This document shows, piece after piece, positions 55,804-64,000 of a stretch of 64,000 bases of DNA. The notes beneath the pieces were generated by a model, which had not been told where the DNA came from, searched no databases, and saw only the letters and a program-made list of their open reading frames with translations. Each line of letters starts with the position of its first letter. Position 1 is the stretch's first letter. The stretch spans positions 124,001 through 188,000 of the forward strand of contig NZ_JAHKRN010000002.1 of NCBI RefSeq assembly GCF_019396385.1. The letters run 5' to 3'. A program made the position numbers and the translations under genes. Origin of the DNA: Nonomuraea harbinensis. Lineage in GTDB: Bacteria; Actinomycetota; Actinomycetes; Streptosporangiales; Streptosporangiaceae.

Positions 55804-57569
55804 GAATCCTGGGTATCAGTGGCCTGCACGACTCCGAGGAGTTCAAGCGGCGCGAACTGCCGGGGCTGTCGGAGCGGGAGTACCGCATCAGCCAGGGCCG
55901 CGACTCGGCCGCCGCGCTGGTCGTGGACGGCCGGATCGTGGCCGCCGCGGCCGAGGAGCGGTTCACCGGAGACAAGTCCACCGGGAGCTTCCCGGTCAAC
56001 GCCATCAAGTTCTGCCTCGACAGGGCCGGGCTTGGCCTGGACGACCTGGACCTGATCGGCCACGGCTTCGCCCACGAGCGGTCCGAGCTGGAGTCCGGCG
56101 ACGGCTACCTGGCCAGGCGCTTCACGGAGGTGTACGACCCGGAACGCCAGGTGGGCTGGTTCGCCGAGCACTTCCCCGGCGCGGCGGTGCGCTCCCGCTT
56201 CACGCCGGTCCCGCACCACCTGGCCCACGCGGCCAGCGCCTACTACGTGAGCGGGTTCGACGACTGCCTGGTGCTCGTGGCCGACGGCCGGGGCGAGACC
56301 GAGAGCCTGACCGTGCTCGCGGGGACCGGCGGCAAACTGGAGGTCCTGCACACGGTCCCCGCCATGCACTCGCTCGGCACCCTCTACGGCGTGTTCACCC
56401 TGTACCTGGGCTTCGAGATGGCTCTCGACGAGTACAAGATGATGGGCCTGGCGTCGTACGGCGACCGCACCCGCTACGAGCGCGAAATGCGGCAGCTGGT
56501 GCGCCTGCGCCCCGGCCCCGAGTTCGCCCTCCCGCTGCTGGCCCGCGACGGCGACCTGCTGCAACGCGAGACGCACCGGGGCGTGCTGGCCGTACTGGAA
56601 GAGACGTTCGGACCGGCCAGGGAGCCGGGCGGGCCGATCGAGCGGCGGCACATGGACGTCGCGGCGGCGGCGCAGGCGGCGCTGGAGAACTGCCTGCTGC
56701 ACGTGCTGCGGCACTTCCGCCGCCAGACCGGGCTGCGGGACCTGTGCTACGCGGGCGGTGTCGCGCTCAACTGCACGGCCAACGGGCTCATCCTGCGCAG
56801 CCGCCTGTTCGACCGGGTCTTCGTGCCGCCGGGCGCGGGCGACGACGGGACGGCGGTGGGCTCGGCGCTCTACCTGCACGCGACGCGCAAGCCGGAGACG
56901 CCGATCCAGCCGATGCGGATGCCGTACTGGGGCACCGCGTACGAGTCCGGCGAGATCGCCGAGCACCTGGCGGCCAGGGAGGACGTGCGGGCCCGGCGGG
57001 TGACGGACGAGGCGGAGCTGCTGGCGGAGACCGCCGAGGCGCTGGAGCGGGGCGAGGTGGTGGCCTGGTTCCAGGGCGGCATGGAGTTCGGCCCGCGCGC
57101 GCTGGGCTGCCGCAGCATCCTGGCAGACCCGCGCGAGGCGCGCATGCGCGACCACATCAACAACCTGATCAAGAAGCGGGAGGACTTCAGGCCCTTCGCC
57201 CCGGTGGTGACCGAGGCGGACGCGTCGACGTTCTTCGAGATCGGGCGCGGGCGGGAACGGCAGTACGCGCACATGCTGTTCACCACGCGCACCCGCCCCG
57301 AGCACCGCGACCGGCTGGGCGCCGTCACCCACGTCGACGGCACCGCCCGGGTCCAGGCGGTCGGGCCCGACGCCAACCCTCTCCTGCACGGACTCCTGGA
57401 GGCCTTCGGCGCGCGCACCGGGATGCCCGTGCTGCTGAACACCTCGTTCAACATGCGCGGCCAGCCGATCGTGCGCACGCCGCGCGAGGCGGTCGACACC
57501 TTCCTGCGCGCGGGCCTGGACCGGCTGGTCATCGGCGACCACGTGGTGCTGCCGGGGGGCACGTCGTGA
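55800..57569 (+). CDS. NodU/TobZ-family carbamoyltransferase
   Basis: This 589-residue enzyme transfers a carbamoyl group from carbamoyl phosphate through carbamoyl-adenylate. The N-terminal Kae1-like domain has the metal motif HHLAHAASAYY (His139 and His143) and VLVADGRGETES. The C-terminal YrdC-like half has MEFGPRALGCRSILADPR and VLLNTSFNMRGQPIV. The motif equivalent to HDAS of TobZ reads GRDSAAAL here (Arg34), after an insertion of about 20 residues at the N terminus. It overlaps the A-protein gene by ATGA and the next synthetase by GTGA, so it is an integral part of the assembly line. The acceptor is unknown. Confidence 0.9.
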   Translation: MRILGISGLHDSEEFKRRELPGLSEREYRISQGRDSAAALVVDGRIVAAAAEERFTGDKSTGSFPVNAIKFCLDRAGLGLDDLDLIGHGFAHERSELESGDGYLARRFTEVYDPERQVGWFAEHFPGAAVRSRFTPVPHHLAHAASAYYVSGFDDCLVLVADGRGETESLTVLAGTGGKLEVLHTVPAMHSLGTLYGVFTLYLGFEMALDEYKMMGLASYGDRTRYEREMRQLVRLRPGPEFALPLLARDGDLLQRETHRGVLAVLEETFGPAREPGGPIERRHMDVAAAAQAALENCLLHVLRHFRRQTGLRDLCYAGGVALNCTANGLILRSRLFDRVFVPPGAGDDGTAVGSALYLHATRKPETPIQPMRMPYWGTAYESGEIAEHLAAREDVRARRVTDEAELLAETAEALERGEVVAWFQGGMEFGPRALGCRSILADPREARMRDHINNLIKKREDFRPFAPVVTEADASTFFEIGRGRERQYAHMLFTTRTRPEHRDRLGAVTHVDGTARVQAVGPDANPLLHGLLEAFGARTGMPVLLNTSFNMRGQPIVRTPREAVDTFLRAGLDRLVIGDHVVLPGGTS

Positions 57570-60500
57570 ACCGCGCGACCACGCTCCCGGCCGACGTCGC
57601 GCCGACCGTACGGCCCCGCTACGTCCGCGGGCACCTGTCGGCCGGCCTCTCCGTCCCGGCCGCACCGGGGACGCCCCTGGCCTGGCTCGCGGCGGCGGCG
57701 ATGGCGTTGATCGCCGCGCCGGACTCGGACGAGGTCACGGTGGGCACGGTGGGCACGGTGGGCGCGGCGGACGCCGGGCTGGTGGCACTGAGATCCGCCG
57801 TGGGTCCCGGCACCCGGCTGAGCGATCTGCTGAGCTCCGCCTCGCGCGACGGCACCCGGCTGAGCGCAGACCGGGACGACGAGCCCCGGGTGCTGGTGGC
57901 GGCCGGGATCGGGCGGGCCGAGGCCCAGCGGGTGGCACTGGAGCTGCGTGACTGCGACTGCGTGTTCCTGCTGGCCGACGCCGCGGACGGCTGGCTGCTG
58001 GAGTGCGACTACGACGCCGACCGCTACACCGAGCCGGCGATGCGCTGGCACCTGGACCGCCTGGAGACGCTCCTGCTGCTCCTGGCCGAGGAGCCGGACG
58101 CGCCGCTGGCGGATGTGGTGGTCGCCGCCGAACCGGTGGCGGCGCCCCGGGACTGGGACGAGATCCCCTACGTCGCCCCGCGCACCCCCACCGAGCGGAA
58201 GCTGGCGGCCATCTGGGCCGAGGTGCTGGAGGTCCCCAGGGTCGGCGTGGACGACGACTTCTTCGCCGTCGGCGGCCACTCCATCCTGGCCGCCATGGCC
58301 CTGAGCAGGATCCGCGCGGCCTTCGGCGTCGAGGTGCACTTCGACGAGCTGTTCACCGCCCCGACGCTGGCCGCCTGCGCCAAGGTCGTCGAACGCGCCG
58401 CGGCCGGCCCGGCCCGCCCGCTGACCGGCGCGTCCGGGCCCGCCGTGGCGTCGCTGGAGCAGGAGCGCCTGTGGTTCCTGGAGCAGTGGCGTCCCGGCAC
58501 CGCCCTCTACAACGTGCCGCTGGTGCTGGAGCTGACCGGACCGGTGGATCCGGGCCGGCTGGGGGAGGCGCTGCAGCGCGTGGCGGGCCGCCATCCGGCG
58601 CTGCGCACCGCGTTCGAGAGCGTGGACGGCCGGCCGCGGCCGCTGACCCGCGACGCCGAGGTGCCGTGGCGGCGGGAGGAGGCCGACGACCGGGCGCACG
58701 CCTGGCGGCTGGTGCGCGAACACGTCGCCGAGCCGTTCGACCTGAGCGTCCCGCCGCTGATCCGGGGCGGGCTGGTCAGCTTCGCGGCGGACCGGCACCT
58801 GCTGTACCTGTGCATCCACCACCTGGCCGTCGACGGCTGGTCGCTGGGTCACCTGCTCGACGACCTGGGCGCGGCCTACCGCGGGCTGCCGCTGCCGCCG
58901 CCGGACGGGTTCGGCTACGCCGACTACGCGGCCTGGCAGCGCGGCCGTCCCGTCGCCGACGACCTGCGATGGTGGCGCTCCTACCTGGCGGGGCTGCCGC
59001 CGGTGCTGGAGCTCCCTGGTGACCGGCCGCGCCCGGCGGTGCAGAGCTTCCTCGGCGGCACCAGACGCCGGGTGCTGCCGCCGGACCTGGCCTCGGCGCT
59101 GGCGGACTTCGCGCGGTCGCGCTCGGCGACCGTGTTCGACGTGGCGCTGTCGGCCTTCGCGCTGCTGTTGCGCCGCTGGACGGGACGGAGCGACCTGCCC
59201 ATCGCCACCCCGGTGGCGGCCAGGCCGCTGCCCGAGCTGGAGCCGCTCGTCGGCTTCTTCGTCAACACCCTGGTCGTCCGCGCCGACGTGGGCGGCGACC
59301 CGAGCTTCGCGCAGCTCGTCGAGAGGGTACGGCACAGCGCGACCGCCGCGCTCGGCCACCAGGAGCTGCCGTTCGCCCTGCTGGTGGAGGCGCTGCAGCC
59401 GGAGCGGGCGCTGAGCCACGCGCCGGTGGTCCAGGTGGCCTTCGCGCACTACCGGCCCTCGCATCACGACTGGGAACTGGCCGACGGGCTGGCGGCACGG
59501 CTGCGGCACGCCGACACCGGGACGGCCAAGTTCGACCTCACGCTCACCCTGCACGAGGCGCCGGGGGAGATGGCGCTGGAGGTCGAGTACGCCGCCGACC
59601 TGCTGGACGAGGCCACGGCCGACCGCCTGGCCGGACAGTGGCTGGAGCTGGTGCGCGGGCTGCTGGCGGCGCCCGGGGAGCCGGTGTCGCGGATCGGCTC
59701 GCTGCCCGCCGACCAGCGGCGCCGGCTCACGAGCTGGTCCCGCGCCGCTGACGAGACGCACCGGCCGGCGAGCCGGGTCACGATCCCGGAGCTGGTCGCC
59801 CGGCAGGTGGCCGATCGCGGCGACGCGGTGGCCGTCTCGGCGGGTCCCGTCAAGCTCACCTACGCCGAGCTCTGGTCCAGGTCGGGAGCGCTGGCCGCGC
59901 GCCTCGGCCCCCGCCGGGGACAGCTGGTCGGCCTGGCCTGCCACCGCGGCGCCGACCTGGTCGTCGCCATGCTCGCGATCCTGCGCGCCGGTGCGGCGTA
60001 CGTGCCGCTCGACCCTTCCTACCCGGCCGCCCGGCTGTCCTTCATGGTGGAGGACACCGGCGTGGGCACGCTCGTCGGCCACCGCGACCTGCTCGCCGCG
60101 CTGCCCGGGACGGGAATCGAGACGATCCCGATCGACGGTGTGGCCCCGGCGACCGCGCCCGAGGTGCCGATCCGTCCCGAGGACGCCGCCTACGTCATCT
60201 ACACCTCCGGTTCCACGGGCCGGCCCAAGGGCGTCGTCGTCCCGCACCGCGGCATCGCCCGCTTGGTGAGCGGCGCCGACTACGTCCCGCTCGACACCAC
60301 GACCGTGCTCGCCCAGCTGTCCAACGCCTCCTTCGACGCCATCACCTTCGAGGTCTGGGGCGCGCTGGCCAACGGCGGCAGGGTGGTCGTCGTCCCGCCC
60401 GCCGCGGTCCTGTCGCCGCCGGCGCTGGCCGAGCTGCTCAGGGCCGAGCACGTCACCACGCTCTTCCTCACCACCGCCCTGTTCAACGCCGTCACCAGCG

Positions 60501-61591
60501 AGGAGCCGGGCGCCTTCGCCACCGTCGACCACCTGTACTTCGGCGGCGAGGCGCTCGACGTGGCCCGGGTGGGCGAGGTGCTGCGCGGCGGGCGCGGCCC
60601 GCGCCACCTGCACAACATCTACGGCCCGACCGAGGTCACCACCTTCTCCACCTGGCAGCCGCTCGCCGAGCCGCCCACGACCCGGGGCCCCATCGGCCGG
60701 CCGATCTCCGGCACCACCGCCCGGGTGGTCGACCTGGACACCGGCGACCTCGCCCCGGTGGGCGTGCCGGGCGAGCTGTGGCTCGGCGGACCCGGCGTGG
60801 CCTGGGGCTACTGGCGGCGGCCCGGGGCCACCGCCCGCGCCTTCGTCGCCGACCCCTTCTCCGGCGAGCCGGGGCGACGGCTCTACCGCACCGGCGACCT
60901 CGTGCGCTGGACGCCCGGCGGGACCCTCGAATTCCTCGGCCGCATCGACAGGCAGCTGAAGATCCGCGGATTCCGCGTCGAGCCCGGCGAGGTCGAGCTG
61001 GCCCTGTCGGCGCTGCCCGGGGTGCGCGCCCGCGCCGTCGTCGCGCGTACCCCGCAGGACGGCCCGGTGGAGCTGATCGCCTACGTCCAGCCCGGCGGTG
61101 ACACCGGGCTGACGGCCGGAGCGGTGCGCGAGGCCCTGGCCCGCGAGCTGCCCGACCATCTGGTGCCCGCCCAGGTGATCCTGGTGGACCGGATGCCGCT
61201 CGATCCCAACGGCAAGGTCGAGACGTCCTCGCTGCCCGCGCCGGAGGAGCGGCGCGCCGAGGCGGCGGCGGTCGCGCCCGCGGGCCCGGTGGAGGAACTG
61301 CTCGCCGAGGTCTGGGCCGAGGTGCTCGGCCTGGAGCGGCTGGGCGTCACCGACGACTTCTTCGAACTCGGCGGCCACTCGCTGCACGCCGTCAAGGTCA
61401 CCACCCGGGCCGAGCGCGCCCTGCGCACCTCGATGTCGGTCCGCGACCTGTTCCGGCACAAGACCGTCCGGCGTCTGGCCGCCGCGTTACGCGAGGCGGA
61501 TCCCGACCGGCTGGACCGGATAGCCGCCATCGTCCTGCAGGTACGGCACGCCCGCGTGGGCGCGGAGGAAGAGATCGCAGATGCACACTGA
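57566..61591 (+). CDS. Nonribosomal peptide synthetase, T-C-A-T
   Basis: This protein has 1341 residues. Residues 1-195 look like the worn C-terminal part of a condensation domain (ECDYDADRYTEPAMRWHLDRL, split by changes). A T domain follows (DDDFFAVGGHSILA, Ser239), then a C domain (about 295-720) with HHLAVDG at 418-424. The A domain (about 770-1240) has A3 YTSGSTGRPKGVV, and the second T domain has Ser1272 in GGHSLHA. The A-domain line reads D-A-F-F-Y-G-I-T-F with Lys, matching the published isoleucine type as I recall it. The tail from 1300 is a probable docking helix. The start is GTG, overlapping the carbamoyltransferase stop. Confidence 0.93.
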   Translation: MNRATTLPADVAPTVRPRYVRGHLSAGLSVPAAPGTPLAWLAAAAMALIAAPDSDEVTVGTVGTVGAADAGLVALRSAVGPGTRLSDLLSSASRDGTRLSADRDDEPRVLVAAGIGRAEAQRVALELRDCDCVFLLADAADGWLLECDYDADRYTEPAMRWHLDRLETLLLLLAEEPDAPLADVVVAAEPVAAPRDWDEIPYVAPRTPTERKLAAIWAEVLEVPRVGVDDDFFAVGGHSILAAMALSRIRAAFGVEVHFDELFTAPTLAACAKVVERAAAGPARPLTGASGPAVASLEQERLWFLEQWRPGTALYNVPLVLELTGPVDPGRLGEALQRVAGRHPALRTAFESVDGRPRPLTRDAEVPWRREEADDRAHAWRLVREHVAEPFDLSVPPLIRGGLVSFAADRHLLYLCIHHLAVDGWSLGHLLDDLGAAYRGLPLPPPDGFGYADYAAWQRGRPVADDLRWWRSYLAGLPPVLELPGDRPRPAVQSFLGGTRRRVLPPDLASALADFARSRSATVFDVALSAFALLLRRWTGRSDLPIATPVAARPLPELEPLVGFFVNTLVVRADVGGDPSFAQLVERVRHSATAALGHQELPFALLVEALQPERALSHAPVVQVAFAHYRPSHHDWELADGLAARLRHADTGTAKFDLTLTLHEAPGEMALEVEYAADLLDEATADRLAGQWLELVRGLLAAPGEPVSRIGSLPADQRRRLTSWSRAADETHRPASRVTIPELVARQVADRGDAVAVSAGPVKLTYAELWSRSGALAARLGPRRGQLVGLACHRGADLVVAMLAILRAGAAYVPLDPSYPAARLSFMVEDTGVGTLVGHRDLLAALPGTGIETIPIDGVAPATAPEVPIRPEDAAYVIYTSGSTGRPKGVVVPHRGIARLVSGADYVPLDTTTVLAQLSNASFDAITFEVWGALANGGRVVVVPPAAVLSPPALAELLRAEHVTTLFLTTALFNAVTSEEPGAFATVDHLYFGGEALDVARVGEVLRGGRGPRHLHNIYGPTEVTTFSTWQPLAEPPTTRGPIGRPISGTTARVVDLDTGDLAPVGVPGELWLGGPGVAWGYWRRPGATARAFVADPFSGEPGRRLYRTGDLVRWTPGGTLEFLGRIDRQLKIRGFRVEPGEVELALSALPGVRARAVVARTPQDGPVELIAYVQPGGDTGLTAGAVREALARELPDHLVPAQVILVDRMPLDPNGKVETSSLPAPEERRAEAAAVAPAGPVEELLAEVWAEVLGLERLGVTDDFFELGGHSLHAVKVTTRAERALRTSMSVRDLFRHKTVRRLAAALREADPDRLDRIAAIVLQVRHARVGAEEEIADAH
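57736..57762 (+). repeat. Triple 9-base repeat in the NRPS N-terminal region
   Basis: CACGGTGGG occurs three times in tandem, coding VGT repeats in the worn N-terminal domain. Confidence 0.6.
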
Positions 61592-64000
61592 CCGCGCACA
61601 GGAGCTGCTGATCGACAAGCTGCTCGCCGAGGCCGGCCTCGGCGACGCGGCCGGCGCCCCGCCGGCGGTGCCGCGCAGGCGGCCGGGCGACGATCCGCTG
61701 TCGTCCGGCCAGGAGCGGCTGTGGTTCCTCGACCAGTGGCGGCCCGGCACCCCCCTCTACAACGTGCCCGTGCTGCTGGAACTGCACGGTCCCGCCGACG
61801 TGGAAGAGCTGCGCCGTGCCGTACAGGGGCTGGCCGACCGGCACGCGGTGCTGCGCACCGCCTTCACCGTGGGCGCCGGCGGCCGTCCGCGCACGCGGGT
61901 CCACGAGCGGGCCGGCGTCCCGTGGAGCCACGAGCAGGCGTCCGCCTGGCAGGCCGCCACGGCGCTCGCCGGCGAGCGGGTCAGGGAGCCCTTCGACCTG
62001 ACGGCGGCGCCGCTGATGCGGGCCGGACTGATCAGCCACACGGCGGAGCACCACCTGCTGTGGATCTCCTTCCACCACATCGCCGTCGACGGCTGGTCGC
62101 TCGGGCTGCTGCTGGACGAGCTGGCGGGCGGCGAGCCCGCCGTGCCTCCCGTCGAGTACGCCGACTACGCGGCGTGGGAGCGGGCCAGGCCGCTGGAGGA
62201 CGGGCTGGCCTGGTGGCGTCAGCACCTGGAGGGCCTGCCGCCGCTGCTCGAACTGCCCGCCGACCGGCGCCGCCCGCCGGTCCAGGAGTACGGCGGCGCC
62301 ACCGAGCACTTCCTTCTCCCCGCCCCAGAGCGGGTCCGCGACCTGGCCAGGGCGTCCGGCGCGACCGTGTTCGAGGTGCTCTTCTCGGCCTTCGCGCTGG
62401 TGCTCGGACGCTGGAGCGGGCGCACCGACCTGGTGATCGGCACACCGGTGGCCGGGAGACCGGCTCCCGAGCTGGAGGAGCTCGTCGGCTTCTTCGTCAA
62501 CACGCTCGTCGTCCGGGCCGACCTGAGCGGCGACCCCACCTTCACCGAGCTGCTTGAGCGGGTGCGCGAGTCGTCGGCGCAGTCGCAGGCGCACCAGCAG
62601 GTGCCGTTCGCGGCGCTGGTCGACGCGCTGCAGCCGGAGCGCGAGCTGTCACACCCGCCCCTGGTCCAGGTGCAGTTCGGCCTGCACAGGCAGGAGCGCT
62701 CCCGCTGGCGGCTGGGCGCCGCCGAGGCGGTCCAACTGCCCGCCGACACCGGCACCGCCAAGTTCGACCTCACCGTCACCGTGGTCGACTGCGACGGCGA
62801 GCTGCGCGTCGAGCTGGAGTACGCGACCGCGCTGTTCGACGCCGGGACCGCGCGGCGGCTGGCCGACCAGTGGCAGACCCTGCTCGCGGGGCTGCTGGCC
62901 GCGCCCCACCTGCCCGTCTCGCACATCAGCGCGCTGCCGGAAGCCGAACGGCGGCTCATCGAAGGCTGGTCCGGCCCGGCCCGCCGGATCGAACCGGGCA
63001 CGACCCTGCCCGGCCTGGTCGCCGAGCAGGTCAGGGCGCGGCCGGACGCCGTCGCCGTCACCGACGGGCCGCTGCGGCTCACCTACGCCGAGCTGTGGGA
63101 GCGGTCGGGCGCCCTGGCCGCGCGGCTGGGCTCGGGGCCGGGCGACCTGGTCGGCCTGGCCTGCCGGCGCAGCGCGGAGCTCGTCGTCGGGATGCTCGCC
63201 ATCCTGCGCACCGGCGCGGCCTACGTGCCGCTCGACCCCGCCTACCCGGCGGCGCGGCTGGCGTTCATGCTGGCCGACGCCGAGCTGGAGATCGTGGTCA
63301 CGCAGCGCGGCGTCGAGCTGCCGGACGGGGACCACCGCACGGTCCTGGCCGACGCGCCGGCCGCCGAGGTGGACTACGACGGCCCCGGGCCGGACCCCGG
63401 CGACCTGGCCTACCTGATCTACACCTCCGGCTCCACCGGCACGCCCAAGGCCGTCATGGTCACCCACCACAACGTGGTCAGGCTGCTGGAGAGCACCCGG
63501 CCCGCCTACGGCTTCGGCCCCGATGACGTCTGGACGCTCCTGCACTCCAGCTCCTTCGACGTCTCCGTCTGGGAAGTGTGGAACTGCCTGGCCACCGGCG
63601 GCCGGCTGGTCGTCGTGAGCCACTGGGAGAGCCGCGAGCCCGAGGCGTACTACGACCTCGTGGCCCGCGAACGGGTGACCGTGCTGAACGCCACCCCGGC
63701 CGTCTTCCGCCAGTTCGTCGGCGTGGACGAGCGCCGGGCCGCCGAGCTGGCGCTGCGGCTGGTCGTCTTCGCGGGTGACGCGCTCGACCGGGACTCGGTG
63801 CGGCGCTGGTGGCAGCGCCACCCCGAGGACGCCCCGCGGCTGGTCAACATGTACGGCATCACCGAGACCACCGTGCACAGCACCTACGCCCCGCTCACCG
63901 GTGAACTGCTGGCCGGGCGGACGAGCCCGATCGGCGTGCCCCTGCCCGACCTGGGCATCCACGTCCTGGACCGCGACGGGCTGCCGGTCGCGGCCGGGGT
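61581..64000 (+). CDS. Nonribosomal peptide synthetase, C-A (runs off the window)
   Basis: The frame is open to the right edge, so at least 806 residues are visible. An N-terminal helix-rich stretch (RAQELLIDKLLAEAGL) suggests a docking element. The C domain (about 40-470) has HHIAVDG at 165-171, and the A domain starts near 490 with A3 YTSGSTGTPKAVM and A5 MYGITETTVH. The specificity line reads D-V-W-N-V-A-M-V-H, closest to the threonine type (DFWNIGMVH) with two changes. The ATG overlaps the previous gene by 11 bases, with GAGGAAGAG as ribosome site. Domains after A5-A6 are beyond the window. Confidence 0.93.
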   Translation, partial: MHTDRAQELLIDKLLAEAGLGDAAGAPPAVPRRRPGDDPLSSGQERLWFLDQWRPGTPLYNVPVLLELHGPADVEELRRAVQGLADRHAVLRTAFTVGAGGRPRTRVHERAGVPWSHEQASAWQAATALAGERVREPFDLTAAPLMRAGLISHTAEHHLLWISFHHIAVDGWSLGLLLDELAGGEPAVPPVEYADYAAWERARPLEDGLAWWRQHLEGLPPLLELPADRRRPPVQEYGGATEHFLLPAPERVRDLARASGATVFEVLFSAFALVLGRWSGRTDLVIGTPVAGRPAPELEELVGFFVNTLVVRADLSGDPTFTELLERVRESSAQSQAHQQVPFAALVDALQPERELSHPPLVQVQFGLHRQERSRWRLGAAEAVQLPADTGTAKFDLTVTVVDCDGELRVELEYATALFDAGTARRLADQWQTLLAGLLAAPHLPVSHISALPEAERRLIEGWSGPARRIEPGTTLPGLVAEQVRARPDAVAVTDGPLRLTYAELWERSGALAARLGSGPGDLVGLACRRSAELVVGMLAILRTGAAYVPLDPAYPAARLAFMLADAELEIVVTQRGVELPDGDHRTVLADAPAAEVDYDGPGPDPGDLAYLIYTSGSTGTPKAVMVTHHNVVRLLESTRPAYGFGPDDVWTLLHSSSFDVSVWEVWNCLATGGRLVVVSHWESREPEAYYDLVARERVTVLNATPAVFRQFVGVDERRAAELALRLVVFAGDALDRDSVRRWWQRHPEDAPRLVNMYGITETTVHSTYAPLTGELLAGRTSPIGVPLPDLGIHVLDRDGLPVAAG

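Noticed and set aside
56870-61459. A 1529-codon open frame antisense to the NRPS genes
   Set aside because: High third-position G/C in the real gene leaves the antisense frame free of stops. Its product is low-complexity Arg/Gly/Pro/His-rich sequence with no domain.

Overview
The window is about 70% GC, uses GTG and TTG starts freely, and packs genes into overlapping operons. It carries families typical of filamentous actinobacteria: SARP/AfsR, SSI, CU044_5270-type and DUF3000 proteins, and the coproporphyrin heme branch. I read it as the chromosome of a Streptosporangiaceae-like actinomycete, possibly near Nonomuraea; the genus is only a guess from general resemblance. I see no rRNA, tRNA, CRISPR array, phage gene or insertion sequence.

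Region 1 (1-11 kb): aconitase, a secreted zinc metallopeptidase, a divergent HxlR regulator/SDR pair, a TauE/SafE exporter, a secreted class A beta-lactamase, a large AfsR-type regulator, a small secreted protein and a PPC-domain protein. Region 2 (11-24 kb): a PoxB-like ThDP enzyme, a very long secreted subtilase, an ECF sigma factor with its partner protein, a xylose-type ABC importer followed by a ROK repressor, and two adjacent metallopeptidases of the same family as the one in region 1. Region 3 (24-34 kb): dxs, an amino-acid permease whose ribosome site lies in a strong inverted repeat, a subtilisin inhibitor, a fadB/fadA beta-oxidation pair, a small membrane protein, and an SDR facing a TetR regulator across two palindromic operators.

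Region 4 (34-46 kb): a single-span protein with hexapeptide Tyr repeats, a LacI regulator with a sugar isomerase, a phospholipase D gene bracketed by two related palindromes, an alkaline-phosphatase-like enzyme, and a PEP-utilising enzyme with the domain order of rifampicin phosphotransferase. A convergent three-gene sugar-oxidation operon has a perfect LacI-type palindrome at its promoter. Region 5 (46-53.7 kb): RNase D, DUF3000, a Cys-rich mini-protein and the heme genes hemE, cgoX and chdC, with a DUF4349 lipoprotein between them.

Region 6 (53.7 kb to the right edge) is the left part of a nonribosomal peptide cluster. An MFS exporter diverges from a free-standing adenylation protein, a NodU/TobZ-type carbamoyltransferase, a T-C-A-T synthetase and the start of a C-A synthetase that runs off the window. 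These four genes overlap by 4, 4 and 11 bases. The initiation module is split: the A domain is on one protein, its likely carrier domain on another, and the carbamoyltransferase lies between them. I think this is the most novel system here, and it suggests a carbamoylated starter unit on a peptide whose next residues read as Ile-like and Thr-like.
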